Source of the DNA: Fredinandcohnia aciditolerans
GTDB taxonomy: Bacteria; Bacillota; Bacilli; Bacillales; Bacillaceae_L
Direction of reading: 5' to 3'
DNA: 64,000 nt
Assembly: GCA_003640645.1 (NCBI GenBank)
Contig: QGHH01000005.1
Location: 1 to 64,000, forward strand
This document shows positions 40,798-49,188 of this stretch, in pieces (position 1 is the stretch's first letter; the number at the start of each line of letters is the position of its first letter). The notes beneath the pieces were generated by a model. It worked only from the letters and a program-made list of their open reading frames with translations, ran no database searches and was not told the DNA's origin. Both the position numbers and the translations under genes were made by a program.

Positions 40798-42771
40798 ATG
40801 CTTATTGGAAGACGATTAAGTGGTCGATATAAAATTCTCGAGGTTATTGGTGGAGGCGGGATGGCCAATGTCTATCTTGCTCGGGATATTATTCTAGAAA
40901 GAGACGTAGCCATTAAAGTGCTTCGTTTAGATTTCTCCAATGATGAAGAATTTATTAAACGATTTAGAAGAGAAGCGCATGCGGCTACAAGTTTGGCGCA
41001 CCCAAATGTTGTAAGTATCTATGATGTTGGGGAAGAAGAGGATATTTATTATATAGTAATGGAATATGTTCCTGGCCAAACCTTGAAACAATACATACAA
41101 CGGAATGCACCGCTTCATCCTAAAGAAGCGATTAATATTATGTTGCAGTTGACATCTGCAATCACCCATGCCCATCAAAATCAAATTGTTCACCGTGATA
41201 TCAAACCACAAAATATATTAATTGATCACGATGGTACTGTTAAGGTAACAGATTTTGGAATAGCAGTTGCGCTAAGTTCAACAACGATTACTCAAACAAA
41301 CTCTGTACTTGGTTCAGTTCATTATTTATCACCAGAACAAGCACGAGGTGGAATGTCAACTAGGAAGTCAGATATATATTCACTAGGTATAGTGATGTTT
41401 GAATTATTGACAGGTCGAGTACCTTTTGAAGGTGAATCAGCCGTATCTATTGCCTTAAAACATCTACAATCAGATACCCCATCACCAAAAAGATGGAATG
41501 CGACCATTCCACAGAGTGTAGAAAATGTTATTTTAAAAGCAACAGCAAAAGATCCATTTCATCGTTATGATTCCGTTGATGAGATGGAAGAGGATTTGCA
41601 GACTGTGTTATTTCCAAATCGATTAAATGAAGAAAAATTTGTGATTCCTGATATGGATGATGAAGTCACAAAGGCAATTCCAATAATTAAGGATAATAGT
41701 CCACTATCAAGTTCTGAAACAATGGTAAGAGATTCTCAAAAGAATTCAAAACCAGTTGATCAGGACGAACCAAAGGAAAAGAAGAAGAAGAAGAAAAAGA
41801 AGAATAAGCTTCTAGTTACCCTTGCAATTATCTTTTTCTTAATTCTTGCTGCTGGAGTTGCTGCAGTAACAATTTTCCCAGCCTTATTTTTACCGAAGGA
41901 TGTCGAAGTTCCAGATGTCTCAAACATGACATATGATCGAGCCGTTAACAAATTAGAAGAAGCTGGATTTACGATTGGTGACACGATTGAAGTCAGTGAC
42001 CAAGAAGTAAAAGAAGGCTATATTGTTCGTACTGATCCTGAAGCAGGAGATTCGGTTAAAGAAGGCGCCACAATTGATTTATATGAAAGTACTGGTAAAG
42101 AGAAAGTGGCTTTTAAAGATTATGTCGGTAGAAATTTCGATGAAGTAAAAGATAAGTTATTAAATAAAGAAAAATATTTAGCTGTGTTTTCAGAAGAAGA
42201 GTTTTCTGACAGTGCTCCAGGAACAATCCTTAGCCAATCAATTGATGAAGGTGAAGAGGTTGTACCAGAAGAAACAGAAGTAACTTTTACAATAAGTAAG
42301 GGACTTGAAACTATTAAACTTGCTGATTTAACAAAATATCCTGCAAATGCTCTCGACGAATATTCGAATAGTACTGGTTTGATAATTGACTATGCTGAGG
42401 AGCAACACTCAGATGAAATTCCTGCTGGCCAAGCGATTTCTCAAACACCTGCAGCAGGTACTGAATTAACAAAGGGTGCTAAGGTAAAAGTAATTATGTC
42501 AAAAGGTCCCGAGCCTAAAGAGCCAAAAGAAGTAAAACAAACCATAACAATCGATTATACGCCGGATGAAGAGGAAAGCCCGCAGTTAGTGGAAATTTAT
42601 ATTCAGGATGCGAATAATAACATAACCAAAGTTTATAATGAGTTTGAACTCACTGAAAAACGTTCAATTGAACTTACCTTTGTGATTAACCCAGGTGAAA
42701 CGGCCGAATACATGGTTTTAATAAATGGAAAATTAAATCAGCGAGATAAAATTCCGTATCCAGAAGAATAG
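40798..42771 (+). CDS. prkC: PrkC, membrane Ser/Thr protein kinase with PASTA repeats
   Basis: Hanks-type kinase that senses muropeptides and acts in germination and cell-wall stress. The kinase domain (about 10-270) has ATP Lys40, HRDIKPQN with Asp134, DFG at 152-154 and Thr-rich activation loop (STTITQTNS). An acidic/Lys-rich juxtamembrane stretch with eight Lys in a row precedes one membrane helix (about 339-361). Three PASTA repeats follow outside, starting EVPDVSNMTYDRAV, KVAFKDYVGRNFDEV and IKLADLTKYPANAL, then a C-terminal Ig-like region. ATG 40798 gives 657 aa (648 in B. subtilis); the in-frame start 18 bases earlier is inside prpC and lies beside the ribosome binding site. Confidence 0.96.
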   Translation: MLIGRRLSGRYKILEVIGGGGMANVYLARDIILERDVAIKVLRLDFSNDEEFIKRFRREAHAATSLAHPNVVSIYDVGEEEDIYYIVMEYVPGQTLKQYIQRNAPLHPKEAINIMLQLTSAITHAHQNQIVHRDIKPQNILIDHDGTVKVTDFGIAVALSSTTITQTNSVLGSVHYLSPEQARGGMSTRKSDIYSLGIVMFELLTGRVPFEGESAVSIALKHLQSDTPSPKRWNATIPQSVENVILKATAKDPFHRYDSVDEMEEDLQTVLFPNRLNEEKFVIPDMDDEVTKAIPIIKDNSPLSSSETMVRDSQKNSKPVDQDEPKEKKKKKKKKNKLLVTLAIIFFLILAAGVAAVTIFPALFLPKDVEVPDVSNMTYDRAVNKLEEAGFTIGDTIEVSDQEVKEGYIVRTDPEAGDSVKEGATIDLYESTGKEKVAFKDYVGRNFDEVKDKLLNKEKYLAVFSEEEFSDSAPGTILSQSIDEGEEVVPEETEVTFTISKGLETIKLADLTKYPANALDEYSNSTGLIIDYAEEQHSDEIPAGQAISQTPAAGTELTKGAKVKVIMSKGPEPKEPKEVKQTITIDYTPDEEESPQLVEIYIQDANNNITKVYNEFELTEKRSIELTFVINPGETAEYMVLINGKLNQRDKIPYPEE

Positions 42772-42846
42772 GCGTCAAAAGATAGTGTAAATTTTAAGCT
42801 ACCTGACATATGTCGTGGTGAATGAATTGAAACAAGGAGTGAAACT

Positions 42847-43731
42847 ATGCCAGAAGGCAAAATTATTAAAGCATTAAGCGGATTTTACTATGTCCAAGGT
42901 GAAAACAGTGAACTGATTCAATGTCGTGGTAGAGGGGTATTTCGTAAAAATAAAATTACTCCATTAGTGGGTGACCATGTTATCTTTCAAGCAGAAAACG
43001 AAACAGATGGGTATATTTTAGAAGTATTAGAACGGAAAAATGAATTAGTAAGGCCACCAATTGCAAATGTTGACCAAGCCATCTTGGTTTTTTCAGCAAT
43101 TAAACCCGATTTCAGTCCATTGTTGTTAGATCGCTTTCTTGTTTTAGTTGAATCAAACGACATAAAACCTATTATTTGTATTAGTAAAACGGATTTAATT
43201 TCCGATGAGTTGTTCCAGGAAATCCAGGAGTATGCAAAAATCTATCGGGAAGTTGGCTATCACGTTCTGTTAACTTCAACGAAGGTCCGTGAAGGTCTTG
43301 ACCAGCTTTTGCCTTTGCTGGATAATCAAATTTCAGTTTTTGCAGGACAATCAGGGGTTGGAAAATCTTCATTATTGAATACGCTACGACCTGATCTTGA
43401 ATTGAAAACGGATGAAATTTCATCATCTTTAGGTCGGGGAAAGCACACAACCCGACATGTAGAATTAATTGAGGTTGGTGGTGGCCTTGTCGCAGACACG
43501 CCTGGTTTTAGTTCGTTGGAATTTTTGACAATCGAATTAGATGAACTTTCATACTGCTTTCCGGAAATTTATGATGCAGGATCTAATTGTAAGTTTCGAG
43601 GGTGCACCCATATTTCTGAGCCGAAATGCGCTGTTAGACAGGGTATAGAGGAAGGGAGTATTGCGCAATTTCGATATGACCATTATGTAAGTTTTTTTGA
43701 AGAAATCAAGGATAGAAAGCCGAGGTACTAA
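42847..43731 (+). CDS. rsgA: RsgA, small-subunit assembly GTPase (YloQ/CpgA)
   Basis: Circularly permuted GTPase that checks late 30S assembly. An N-terminal OB domain (about 1-65) precedes the GTPase, whose motifs appear in the permuted order G4 (ICISKTDLI), G1 (GQSGVGKSS at 167-175), G3 (ADTPGFSSLE). The C-terminal zinc knuckle has CKFRGCTHISEPKCAV. Length 294 aa (298 in B. subtilis). In B. subtilis it is a substrate of PrkC, encoded upstream. The 75-bp gap from prkC contains no terminator, and rpe follows within 3 nt. Confidence 0.96.
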   Translation: MPEGKIIKALSGFYYVQGENSELIQCRGRGVFRKNKITPLVGDHVIFQAENETDGYILEVLERKNELVRPPIANVDQAILVFSAIKPDFSPLLLDRFLVLVESNDIKPIICISKTDLISDELFQEIQEYAKIYREVGYHVLLTSTKVREGLDQLLPLLDNQISVFAGQSGVGKSSLLNTLRPDLELKTDEISSSLGRGKHTTRHVELIEVGGGLVADTPGFSSLEFLTIELDELSYCFPEIYDAGSNCKFRGCTHISEPKCAVRQGIEEGSIAQFRYDHYVSFFEEIKDRKPRY

Positions 43732-43733
43732 GG

Positions 43734-44381
43734 ATGATCAAAATTGCACCATCCATTCTTTCAGCTGATTTTGCAAAGCTTGGAGAAGAGATTAAGGATG
43801 TTGAAAATGGAGGAGCAGACTATATTCATGTGGATGTCATGGATGGTCACTTTGTTCCTAATATTACAATTGGTCCGTTAATTGTAGAGGCGATTCGACC
43901 GATTACTAAACTGCCATTGGATGTTCATTTAATGATTGAAAACCCTGATCAATACATTTCTGCTTTTGCTAAAGCAGGAGCAAACTTTATAACGGTACAT
44001 GTCGAGGCCTGTCCTCACCTTCATCGTACCATTCAGTTAATTAAATCTCATGGTGTAAAAGCTGGAGTCGTATTAAATCCTGCAACACCTGTAGATACGA
44101 TTAAGCATATTATTGAGGATATTGATTTAGTGTTGCTTATGACAGTGAACCCTGGATTCGGAGGGCAAAAATTCATTCACTCCGTGCTTCCTAAGATTGA
44201 GGAAGTTGCTAGGATGGTAAAAGAAAAGAACTTGAATGTTGAAATTGAAGTTGACGGAGGAGTCAATGAAGAAACAGCAAGGCTTTGTGTTGAGGCTGGT
44301 GCTAATGTTTTAGTTGCAGGGTCAGCTATATACAATCAAGTGGATCGGAAAACAGCAATTGAAAAAATCCGTAATATGTAA
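43734..44381 (+). CDS. rpe: Ribulose-phosphate 3-epimerase
   Basis: Interconverts ribulose 5-phosphate and xylulose 5-phosphate in the pentose phosphate pathway. TIM barrel with IAPSILSADFAKLGEEI, metal ligands in HVDVMDGHFVPNITIGP and DVHLMIENP, MTVNPGFGGQKFI, and EVDGGVNEETA. Length 215 aa. It follows rsgA by 3 nt and ends at a strong terminator. In B. subtilis thiN (thiamine pyrophosphokinase) comes next; here it is missing. Confidence 0.97.
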   Translation: MIKIAPSILSADFAKLGEEIKDVENGGADYIHVDVMDGHFVPNITIGPLIVEAIRPITKLPLDVHLMIENPDQYISAFAKAGANFITVHVEACPHLHRTIQLIKSHGVKAGVVLNPATPVDTIKHIIEDIDLVLLMTVNPGFGGQKFIHSVLPKIEEVARMVKEKNLNVEIEVDGGVNEETARLCVEAGANVLVAGSAIYNQVDRKTAIEKIRNM

Positions 44382-44408
44382 AAAGAGCAGAATTTCTGCT
44401 CTTTTTTT
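44382..44408 (+). terminator. Rho-independent terminator after rpe
   Basis: Perfect stem AAAGAGCAG (44382-44390) with CTGCTCTTT (44396-44404) and a T-run. It ends the def-to-rpe operon. Confidence 0.92.
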
Positions 44409-44634
44409 CATGTTTTATAAACGTGGGATACTATGTTTTCGAAATGAAAAAATAGATTGAATTGTACTTTTTTTTATCAAAAGGGCATATGAATGTTTTA
44501 AGTAGGATAAAAGAAATTGCTTTTATTTATATGTATGTACTATGGTACTATTTTTTTTCATCTGAATAATATTATAAAGTAGACTGTATGAATTCAATGA
44601 AAGTTCGTGGATATTTGCATTGAGGAGGGAAAGT

Positions 44635-44715
44635 ATGAAATTTTATACGATTAAGTTGCCAAAGTTCTTAGGTGGTATTGTCCGTGCCATGTTAGGATCA
44701 TTTAAAAAAGGATAA
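44635..44715 (+). CDS. spoVM: SpoVM, spore coat-anchoring amphipathic peptide
   Basis: 26-residue peptide MKFYTIKLPKFLGGIVRAML followed by GSFKKG, differing from B. subtilis SpoVM only at the end. It is an amphipathic helix that inserts in the convex forespore membrane, recruits SpoIVA as the base of the coat, and inhibits FtsH. The ATG is preceded by TGAGGAGGGA (44621-44630). It is too short for ordinary gene finding. It is made in the mother cell under sigma-E in B. subtilis, but I could not find a clear sigma-E promoter in 44409-44620, which contains no other gene. Confidence 0.98.
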   Translation: MKFYTIKLPKFLGGIVRAMLGSFKKG

Positions 44716-44718
44716 AAG

Positions 44719-44746
44719 AGGCACCGCCCTTAGGTGCCTTTTTTTG
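44719..44746 (+). terminator. Rho-independent terminator after spoVM
   Basis: AGGCACC (44719-44725) with GGTGCCT (44733-44739), followed by a long T-run. Confidence 0.92.
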
Positions 44747-44758
44747 TGGCAAAAATTA

Positions 44759-44784
44759 TAGCTCTTACATATTTGTAAGAGCTA
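44759..44784 (-). terminator. Probable terminator of rpmB
   Basis: Perfect 11-bp stem TAGCTCTTACA (44759-44769) with TGTAAGAGCTA (44774-44784); reading on the - strand it is followed by TAATTTTT. It lies about 140 bp past the rpmB stop because a family B repeat intervenes. Confidence 0.75.
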
Positions 44785-44803
44785 AAGGTCTTTCTTTATT
44801 GTA

Positions 44804-44921
44804 TGGCTCCATGCGCCATCGGCTAGAGCCATAAGCCAATCGCTTTGGAAGGTAAAAAGCACCTTCTGTCAGCGTTTGTCTTATGCTTGTCCCCGAAGGC
44901 GGGCACCTTACGCTTTTCTTA
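44804..44921 (+). repeat. Family B repeat, copy 4 (downstream of rpmB)
   Basis: Best structured copy. CATAAG...CTTATG, CGCT...AGCG and GAAGGT-aaaaagc-ACCTTC nest to one long stem-loop around 44831-44886; the ends are ggctccatgcgcc and acgcttttctt. On the - strand it would be transcribed as the rpmB 3' untranslated region. A + strand ORF across it (44845-45126) is spurious. Confidence 0.82.
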
Positions 44922-45110
44922 TTACACGCGTTCTACTTTACCAGATTTTAATGCTCTTGCAGAAACATATACGCGTTTTGGTTTACCGTCAACTAAAATA
45001 CGAACTTTTTGTAAGTTAGCTCCCCATTTACGTTTTGAAGCGTTCATTGCATGGGAACGAGCATTACCAGTAGTAGTTTTTCTACCTGTGATTACACATT
45101 TACGTGCCAT
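44922..45110 (-). CDS. rpmB: Ribosomal protein L28
   Basis: 50S ribosomal protein L28, 62 aa, [23 protein letters not shown], then [34 protein letters not shown]. Two Cys of the zinc-binding form are not both present (only Cys5), which suggests the zinc-independent version, as in B. subtilis. It is the only gene besides rqcH on the - strand, and stands alone between spoVM and yloU, the conserved arrangement. GGAGGG precedes the start. Confidence 0.97.
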   Translation of the reverse strand: MARKCVITGRKTTTGNARSHAMNASKRKWGANLQKVRILVDGKPKRVYVSARALKSGKVERV

Positions 45111-45177
45111 TCTATTTCCCTCCTAACTTGCACAGCAACAGTCATACATATCGCTTTCTTCATAGAAATACTTATAT

Positions 45178-45206
45178 AATTTATCATACAAAATGGGATA
45201 TTGCAA
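45178..45206 (-). promoter_or_regulatory. Sigma-A promoter of rpmB
   Basis: On the - strand TTGCAA (45206-45201), 17-bp spacer, TAAATT (45183-45178), with the extended TGa just before the -10. Confidence 0.65.
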
Positions 45207-45327
45207 TACTTCTTAACGTGGGTTTAAAGGAAAAATACTTGTCAAGACATAGAATTTCAGTAAAGCTATATAATAAAAGGTAATGAATACATTAGCCTAC
45301 CTCATGTATTACTTTAAAAATCTGTGA

Positions 45328-45336
45328 TGTTATAGT
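45328..45336 (+). promoter_or_regulatory. Possible extended -10 promoter for yloU-fakA
   Basis: TGtTATAGT at 45328-45336. A perfect TATAAT also occurs at 45269-45274 but without a proper -35 at 16-18 bp. One of the two probably serves yloU. Confidence 0.35.
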
Positions 45337-45381
45337 AAAATGACTGTAGCCAAGGTGAACAATTATAAAGGGGGAACTGAT

Positions 45382-45744
45382 ATGTCCATCGAATTAAAAA
45401 CGAAATACGGACAAATTGATATATCAAATGATGTAATTGCAACAGTTGCTGGAGGAGCTGCTATCGATTGTTATGGAATCGTTGGAATGGCGTCTCGAAA
45501 GCAAATTAAAGATGGCATTACTGAGCTTTTACGAAAAGAAAATTTTGCCCGTGGTATTGTTGTTCGTCAAGAAAATGGCGAAGTACATATCGACATGTAC
45601 ATAATCGTAAGTTATGGCACGAAAATTTCTGAGGTTGCCCACAATGTTCAATCAAAGGTGAAATATACATTAGACCAAACAGTAGGACTTGCTGTCAGTT
45701 CGGTTAATATTTACGTGCAAGGAGTTCGTGTAACGAACCCATAA
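45382..45744 (+). CDS. yloU: YloU, Asp23/Gls24 family envelope stress protein
   Basis: 120 aa, like B. subtilis YloU. Asp23 family, with the repeated motif GQIDISNDVIATVAGGAAIDCYGIVGM and VDMYIIVSYGTKISEVAHNVQSKVKYTL-type C-terminal half. The family is membrane-associated in staphylococci; the precise function is unknown. I start at ATG 45382 with AAAGGGGGAA upstream; the in-frame start at 45340 lacks a ribosome binding site. The gene is 16 nt before fakA throughout Firmicutes, which suggests a functional link with fatty-acid activation. Confidence 0.92.
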   Translation: MSIELKTKYGQIDISNDVIATVAGGAAIDCYGIVGMASRKQIKDGITELLRKENFARGIVVRQENGEVHIDMYIIVSYGTKISEVAHNVQSKVKYTLDQTVGLAVSSVNIYVQGVRVTNP

Positions 45745-45760
45745 GAAGGAGGAACTTTGA

Positions 45761-47443
45761 GTGTCAATTACTACATTAGATGGAAAACGTTTTGCAAAAA
45801 TGGTGTTATTAGGTGCTACTCACTTATCTAATAACGCAAAGATGGTAGATGCACTTAACGTTTTCCCTGTACCAGATGGTGATACAGGAACGAACATGAA
45901 TCTTTCCATGACATCTGGTGCAAAGGAAGTAAAAAATAATGTTACCCCACATATCGGAAAGGTAGGTGCATCCTTAGCGCGTGGATTATTAATGGGTGCA
46001 CGAGGTAACTCTGGAGTTATCCTTTCTCAACTCTTTAGAGGTTTTTCTAAAGCAATTGAGCAAAAGGAAACTTTAACTGCTGCTGAATTTGCTCATGCAT
46101 TTGAAAATGGTGTAGAAACAGCTTATAAAGCAGTTATGAAACCTGTTGAAGGTACGATTCTAACAGTTGCTAAGGATGCTGCTAAGCGTGCGGTTGAAGT
46201 AGCAAAAAATGAAACAAACATCATTATCGTGATGGAAGAATTAGTGAAAGAGGCAAAAGCTTCATTGAATCGTACACCTGATCTACTTCCAGTACTTAAA
46301 GAGGTTGGAGTTGTAGACAGTGGTGGTCAAGGATTATTACTTGTTTATGAAGGTTTCCTTTCAGAGTTAAAAGGTGAAACAATTGATAATATGTCCATTT
46401 CATCACCATCAATGAACGAGCTTGTTAATGCAGAACATCATAAAAGTGTTCAAAGTCATATGAATACAGAAGATATCGTCTTTGGTTACTGTACAGAATT
46501 CATGGTGAAATTTGAAGCAGAGAAAATTAGTAATCATCCATTTGCTGAAGAACAGTTTCGCAATGATTTAAGCAGATATGGTGATTCATTATTAGTTATT
46601 TCAGACGATGATATCGTAAAAGTACATATACATTCCGAACAACCGGGTGAAGTATTATCATATGGACAACGGTATGGAAGCTTGATTAAAATGAAAATCG
46701 AAAACATGCGAGAACAGCATACTGCAATTCTAAATGAAGATGAAACACAATCACCTGCACGAGTTATAAATAGTAAAGAAAAAGAAAAATATGCAATAAT
46801 CACCGTGGCAATGGGTTCAGGAATCACGGAATTATTCAAGAGTATCGGTGCTCATGTAGTTATCGAGGGTGGGCAAACGATGAATCCAAGTACTGAAGAC
46901 TTTGTAAAGGCAATGGAATCAGTACATGCAGAGAACTTCATTCTTCTACCTAATAACAAAAATATTATTATGGCAGCTGAACAAGCAGCATCTGTTGTTG
47001 AAGGAAATGTTGTCGTTGTTCCATCAAGAACAGTGCCACAAGGAATGTCTGCATTACTTGCATTTAATCCATCTGGAGAGTTGGAAGCAAATCAAGCGTC
47101 CATGACTGATGCATTAAGTAATGTCAAAACGGGTCAAATCACTTATGCTGTCCGTGATACAAATATAGATGGAATTGATATTTCAAAAGATGATTTCATG
47201 GGGATTGCAGAGGGTAAAATTGTTGTTACAGACAAAAATAAGCTGAAAGCAGCAAAAGATCTATTAGCAAAAATTATATCTGCTGATGAGGATGAAATTG
47301 TTACCATCATACATGGACAAGATGCCTCAGAAGATGATGTGAATGCAATTGTAGAATATCTTGAAGGCGAGTTTGAAGATATCGAAGTTGAAGTTCATAA
47401 TGGTGACCAACCGCTTTACGCATTTATTTTCTCAGTTGAATAA
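45761..47443 (+). CDS. fakA: FakA, fatty acid kinase catalytic subunit (YloV, DhaL/DhaK-like)
   Basis: Phosphorylates exogenous fatty acids presented by FakB proteins to acyl-phosphates that feed PlsX/PlsY. The N-terminal DhaL-type kinase domain (about 1-200) has the nucleotide/Mg motif VPDGDTGTNMNLSMTSGA and RGARGNSGVILSQLF. A middle and C-terminal domain follow, including VVEVGQG-like VVDSGGQGLLLVYEGFL. Length 560 aa (553 in B. subtilis). GTG 45761 follows AAGGAGGA. Its downstream partner PlsX is encoded 4.5 kb later in the window. Confidence 0.95.
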   Translation: MSITTLDGKRFAKMVLLGATHLSNNAKMVDALNVFPVPDGDTGTNMNLSMTSGAKEVKNNVTPHIGKVGASLARGLLMGARGNSGVILSQLFRGFSKAIEQKETLTAAEFAHAFENGVETAYKAVMKPVEGTILTVAKDAAKRAVEVAKNETNIIIVMEELVKEAKASLNRTPDLLPVLKEVGVVDSGGQGLLLVYEGFLSELKGETIDNMSISSPSMNELVNAEHHKSVQSHMNTEDIVFGYCTEFMVKFEAEKISNHPFAEEQFRNDLSRYGDSLLVISDDDIVKVHIHSEQPGEVLSYGQRYGSLIKMKIENMREQHTAILNEDETQSPARVINSKEKEKYAIITVAMGSGITELFKSIGAHVVIEGGQTMNPSTEDFVKAMESVHAENFILLPNNKNIIMAAEQAASVVEGNVVVVPSRTVPQGMSALLAFNPSGELEANQASMTDALSNVKTGQITYAVRDTNIDGIDISKDDFMGIAEGKIVVTDKNKLKAAKDLLAKIISADEDEIVTIIHGQDASEDDVNAIVEYLEGEFEDIEVEVHNGDQPLYAFIFSVE

Positions 47444-47449
47444 GTTATA

Positions 47450-47478
47450 AAATAGAAGGGATTTATCCCTTCTATTTC
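47450..47478 (+). terminator. Hairpin after fakA, probable terminator
   Basis: Perfect 12-bp stem AAATAGAAGGGA (47450-47461) with TCCCTTCTATTT (47466-47477). The T-tract is short, so termination may be incomplete. Confidence 0.65.
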
Positions 47479-47591
47479 AATGTATGGGGACAATTTCCTG
47501 TAGCTAAAATTGTTTTAGAGAAATAGAGTAATATGTAGGAACATAGTTTGACCTAACTCCATAATTCTATAGTATGTAAGGAGGAGATAAT

Positions 47592-48254
47592 ATGAAATAT
47601 AGAAGTGTTTTTGATATTATTGGTCCGGTTATGATTGGCCCATCAAGCTCACATACAGCTGGGGCAGCTCGTATTGGCAGGGTGGCAAGAAGCTTGTTTG
47701 GTCGTGAACCAAAATGGGCAAACATCTCCTTCTATGGATCATTTGCAGAAACATATAGAGGCCATGGAACGGATGTAGCGATTATTGGTGGTCTTCTTGA
47801 TTTTGATACATTTGATGAAAGAATAAAAGTTTCATTGGATATCGCAAAAGAAGCAGGCATTCAGATAAAGTTCATTGAAGAAGAAGCTGTTCCTGAACAT
47901 CCTAATACAGCCAGAGTAATGATTGGTGATGATGAAGGTGAACTAGAGCTTGTAGGTATTTCTATTGGTGGCGGTAAAATTGAGATTACTGAATTAAATG
48001 GGTTTAAATTGCGCTTATCAGGTAATCATCCGGCAATTCTTGTTGTTCACAATGACCGTTATGGTGCAATAGCAGGTGTTGCAAACGTACTTGCAAAATA
48101 TGCGATCAACATTGGGCATATGGAAGTGGCTCGTAAAGAAAAAGGGATGCAAGCGCTAATGACCATTGAAGTGGATCAAAATATCGAAGGCCCAATATTA
48201 GATGAATTATCTACTTTACCCAATATTATTAAGGTAGCTAAAATTGTCGACTAA
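47592..48254 (+). CDS. sdaAB: L-serine dehydratase, beta subunit
   Basis: Subunit of the iron-sulfur L-serine deaminase making pyruvate and ammonia. The N-terminal part (YRSVFDIIGPVMIGPSSSHTAGAARIGR) carries the Ser-binding SSSHT motif. A C-terminal ACT domain (about 147-220, ILVVHNDRYGAIAGVANVLAKYAINIGHMEV) is a likely regulatory site for serine. Length 220 aa. AAGGAGG precedes ATG 47592. It forms a two-subunit unit with sdaAA, 46 nt downstream. Confidence 0.95.
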   Translation: MKYRSVFDIIGPVMIGPSSSHTAGAARIGRVARSLFGREPKWANISFYGSFAETYRGHGTDVAIIGGLLDFDTFDERIKVSLDIAKEAGIQIKFIEEEAVPEHPNTARVMIGDDEGELELVGISIGGGKIEITELNGFKLRLSGNHPAILVVHNDRYGAIAGVANVLAKYAINIGHMEVARKEKGMQALMTIEVDQNIEGPILDELSTLPNIIKVAKIVD

Positions 48255-48300
48255 GTTCACTGTTAATTGGATACAAGTTTAATCGACAGGAGGATTTTTT

Positions 48301-49188
48301 ATGTTTCGTAATGTTACTGAGTTAGTAGAACTTGCTACTTCTAAAAATATGAAAATAGCAGAAGTGATGATTGAACAAGAGGTTGAAGTAACAGGAAAGA
48401 CTCGTGAAGAAATCATCACACAAATGGAACGAAATCTTGAAGTAATGGAAAAAGCTGTCGAAAGAGGATTGTCTGGAGTTTCGTCGCTTTCAGGTTTAAC
48501 AGGCGGAGATGCTGTTCTCTTACAGGATTATATAAATAAAGGAAACTTTTTAACGGGTAAAACAGTCCTGGACGCTGTTAGCAAGGCTGTTGCGACTAAT
48601 GAAGTTAATGCAGCAATGGGAACAATTTGTGCGACACCAACTGCAGGCTCTGCAGGTGTTGTGCCAGGAACTTTATTTGCTGTGAAAGAAAAATTGAATC
48701 CAACAAAAGAGCAAATGGTTGAATTTTTATTTACTGCTGGCGCATTTGGATTTGTTGTTGCGAACAATGCATCTATTTCTGGTGCTGCTGGAGGCTGTCA
48801 AGCTGAGGTTGGATCTGCAGCTGGAATGGCTGCTGCTGCGATTGTTGAGATGGCAGGCGGTACTCCCAAGCAATCTGCAGAAGCAATGGCGATAACTTTA
48901 AAGAATATGCTTGGACTAGTATGTGACCCTGTGGCAGGACTTGTCGAGGTACCATGTGTTAAGAGGAATGCGATGGGAGCAGCGAATGCAATGGTTGCTG
49001 CAGATATGGCATTAGCAGGAGTTACAAGTCGGATCCCATGTGATGAGGTAATCGATGCGATGTACAGAATAGGTCAGACAATGCCAACGGCACTAAAAGA
49101 AACAGCACAGGGAGGACTAGCGGCAACTCCAACTGGTCGTGCTCTTGAAGCAAAGATCTTTGGGATTTCGCTAAACAAAAGTGAATAG
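48301..49188 (+). CDS. sdaAA: L-serine dehydratase, alpha subunit
   Basis: Catalytic [4Fe-4S] subunit of L-serine deaminase. Cluster Cys candidates occur in GTICATPTAGSAG, GGCQAEVGSA and LVCDPVAGLVEVPCVKRNAMGA, all typical of the family. Length 295 aa (300 in B. subtilis). A strong AGGAGG lies before ATG 48301. Its last codons overlap the GTG start of recG by 8 nt, as in related genomes, so recG is read from the same transcript. Confidence 0.96.
   Translation: MFRNVTELVELATSKNMKIAEVMIEQEVEVTGKTREEIITQMERNLEVMEKAVERGLSGVSSLSGLTGGDAVLLQDYINKGNFLTGKTVLDAVSKAVATNEVNAAMGTICATPTAGSAGVVPGTLFAVKEKLNPTKEQMVEFLFTAGAFGFVVANNASISGAAGGCQAEVGSAAGMAAAAIVEMAGGTPKQSAEAMAITLKNMLGLVCDPVAGLVEVPCVKRNAMGAANAMVAADMALAGVTSRIPCDEVIDAMYRIGQTMPTALKETAQGGLAATPTGRALEAKIFGISLNKSE

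Noticed and set aside
41770-41815. Lys-rich simple repeat in prkC as a possible slippage or frameshift site
   Set aside because: The frame is intact on both sides, and a basic juxtamembrane stretch before the membrane helix is normal for PrkC; no sign of phase variation.
44409-44620. Sigma-E promoter for spoVM
   Set aside because: Loose matches such as GATACTAT exist but lack a -35 at the right distance, and I could not choose one.
44845-45126. A 93-codon open frame on the + strand opposite rpmB
   Set aside because: It is antisense to the ribosomal protein L28 gene and starts inside a family B repeat; no ribosome binding site and no family resemblance.
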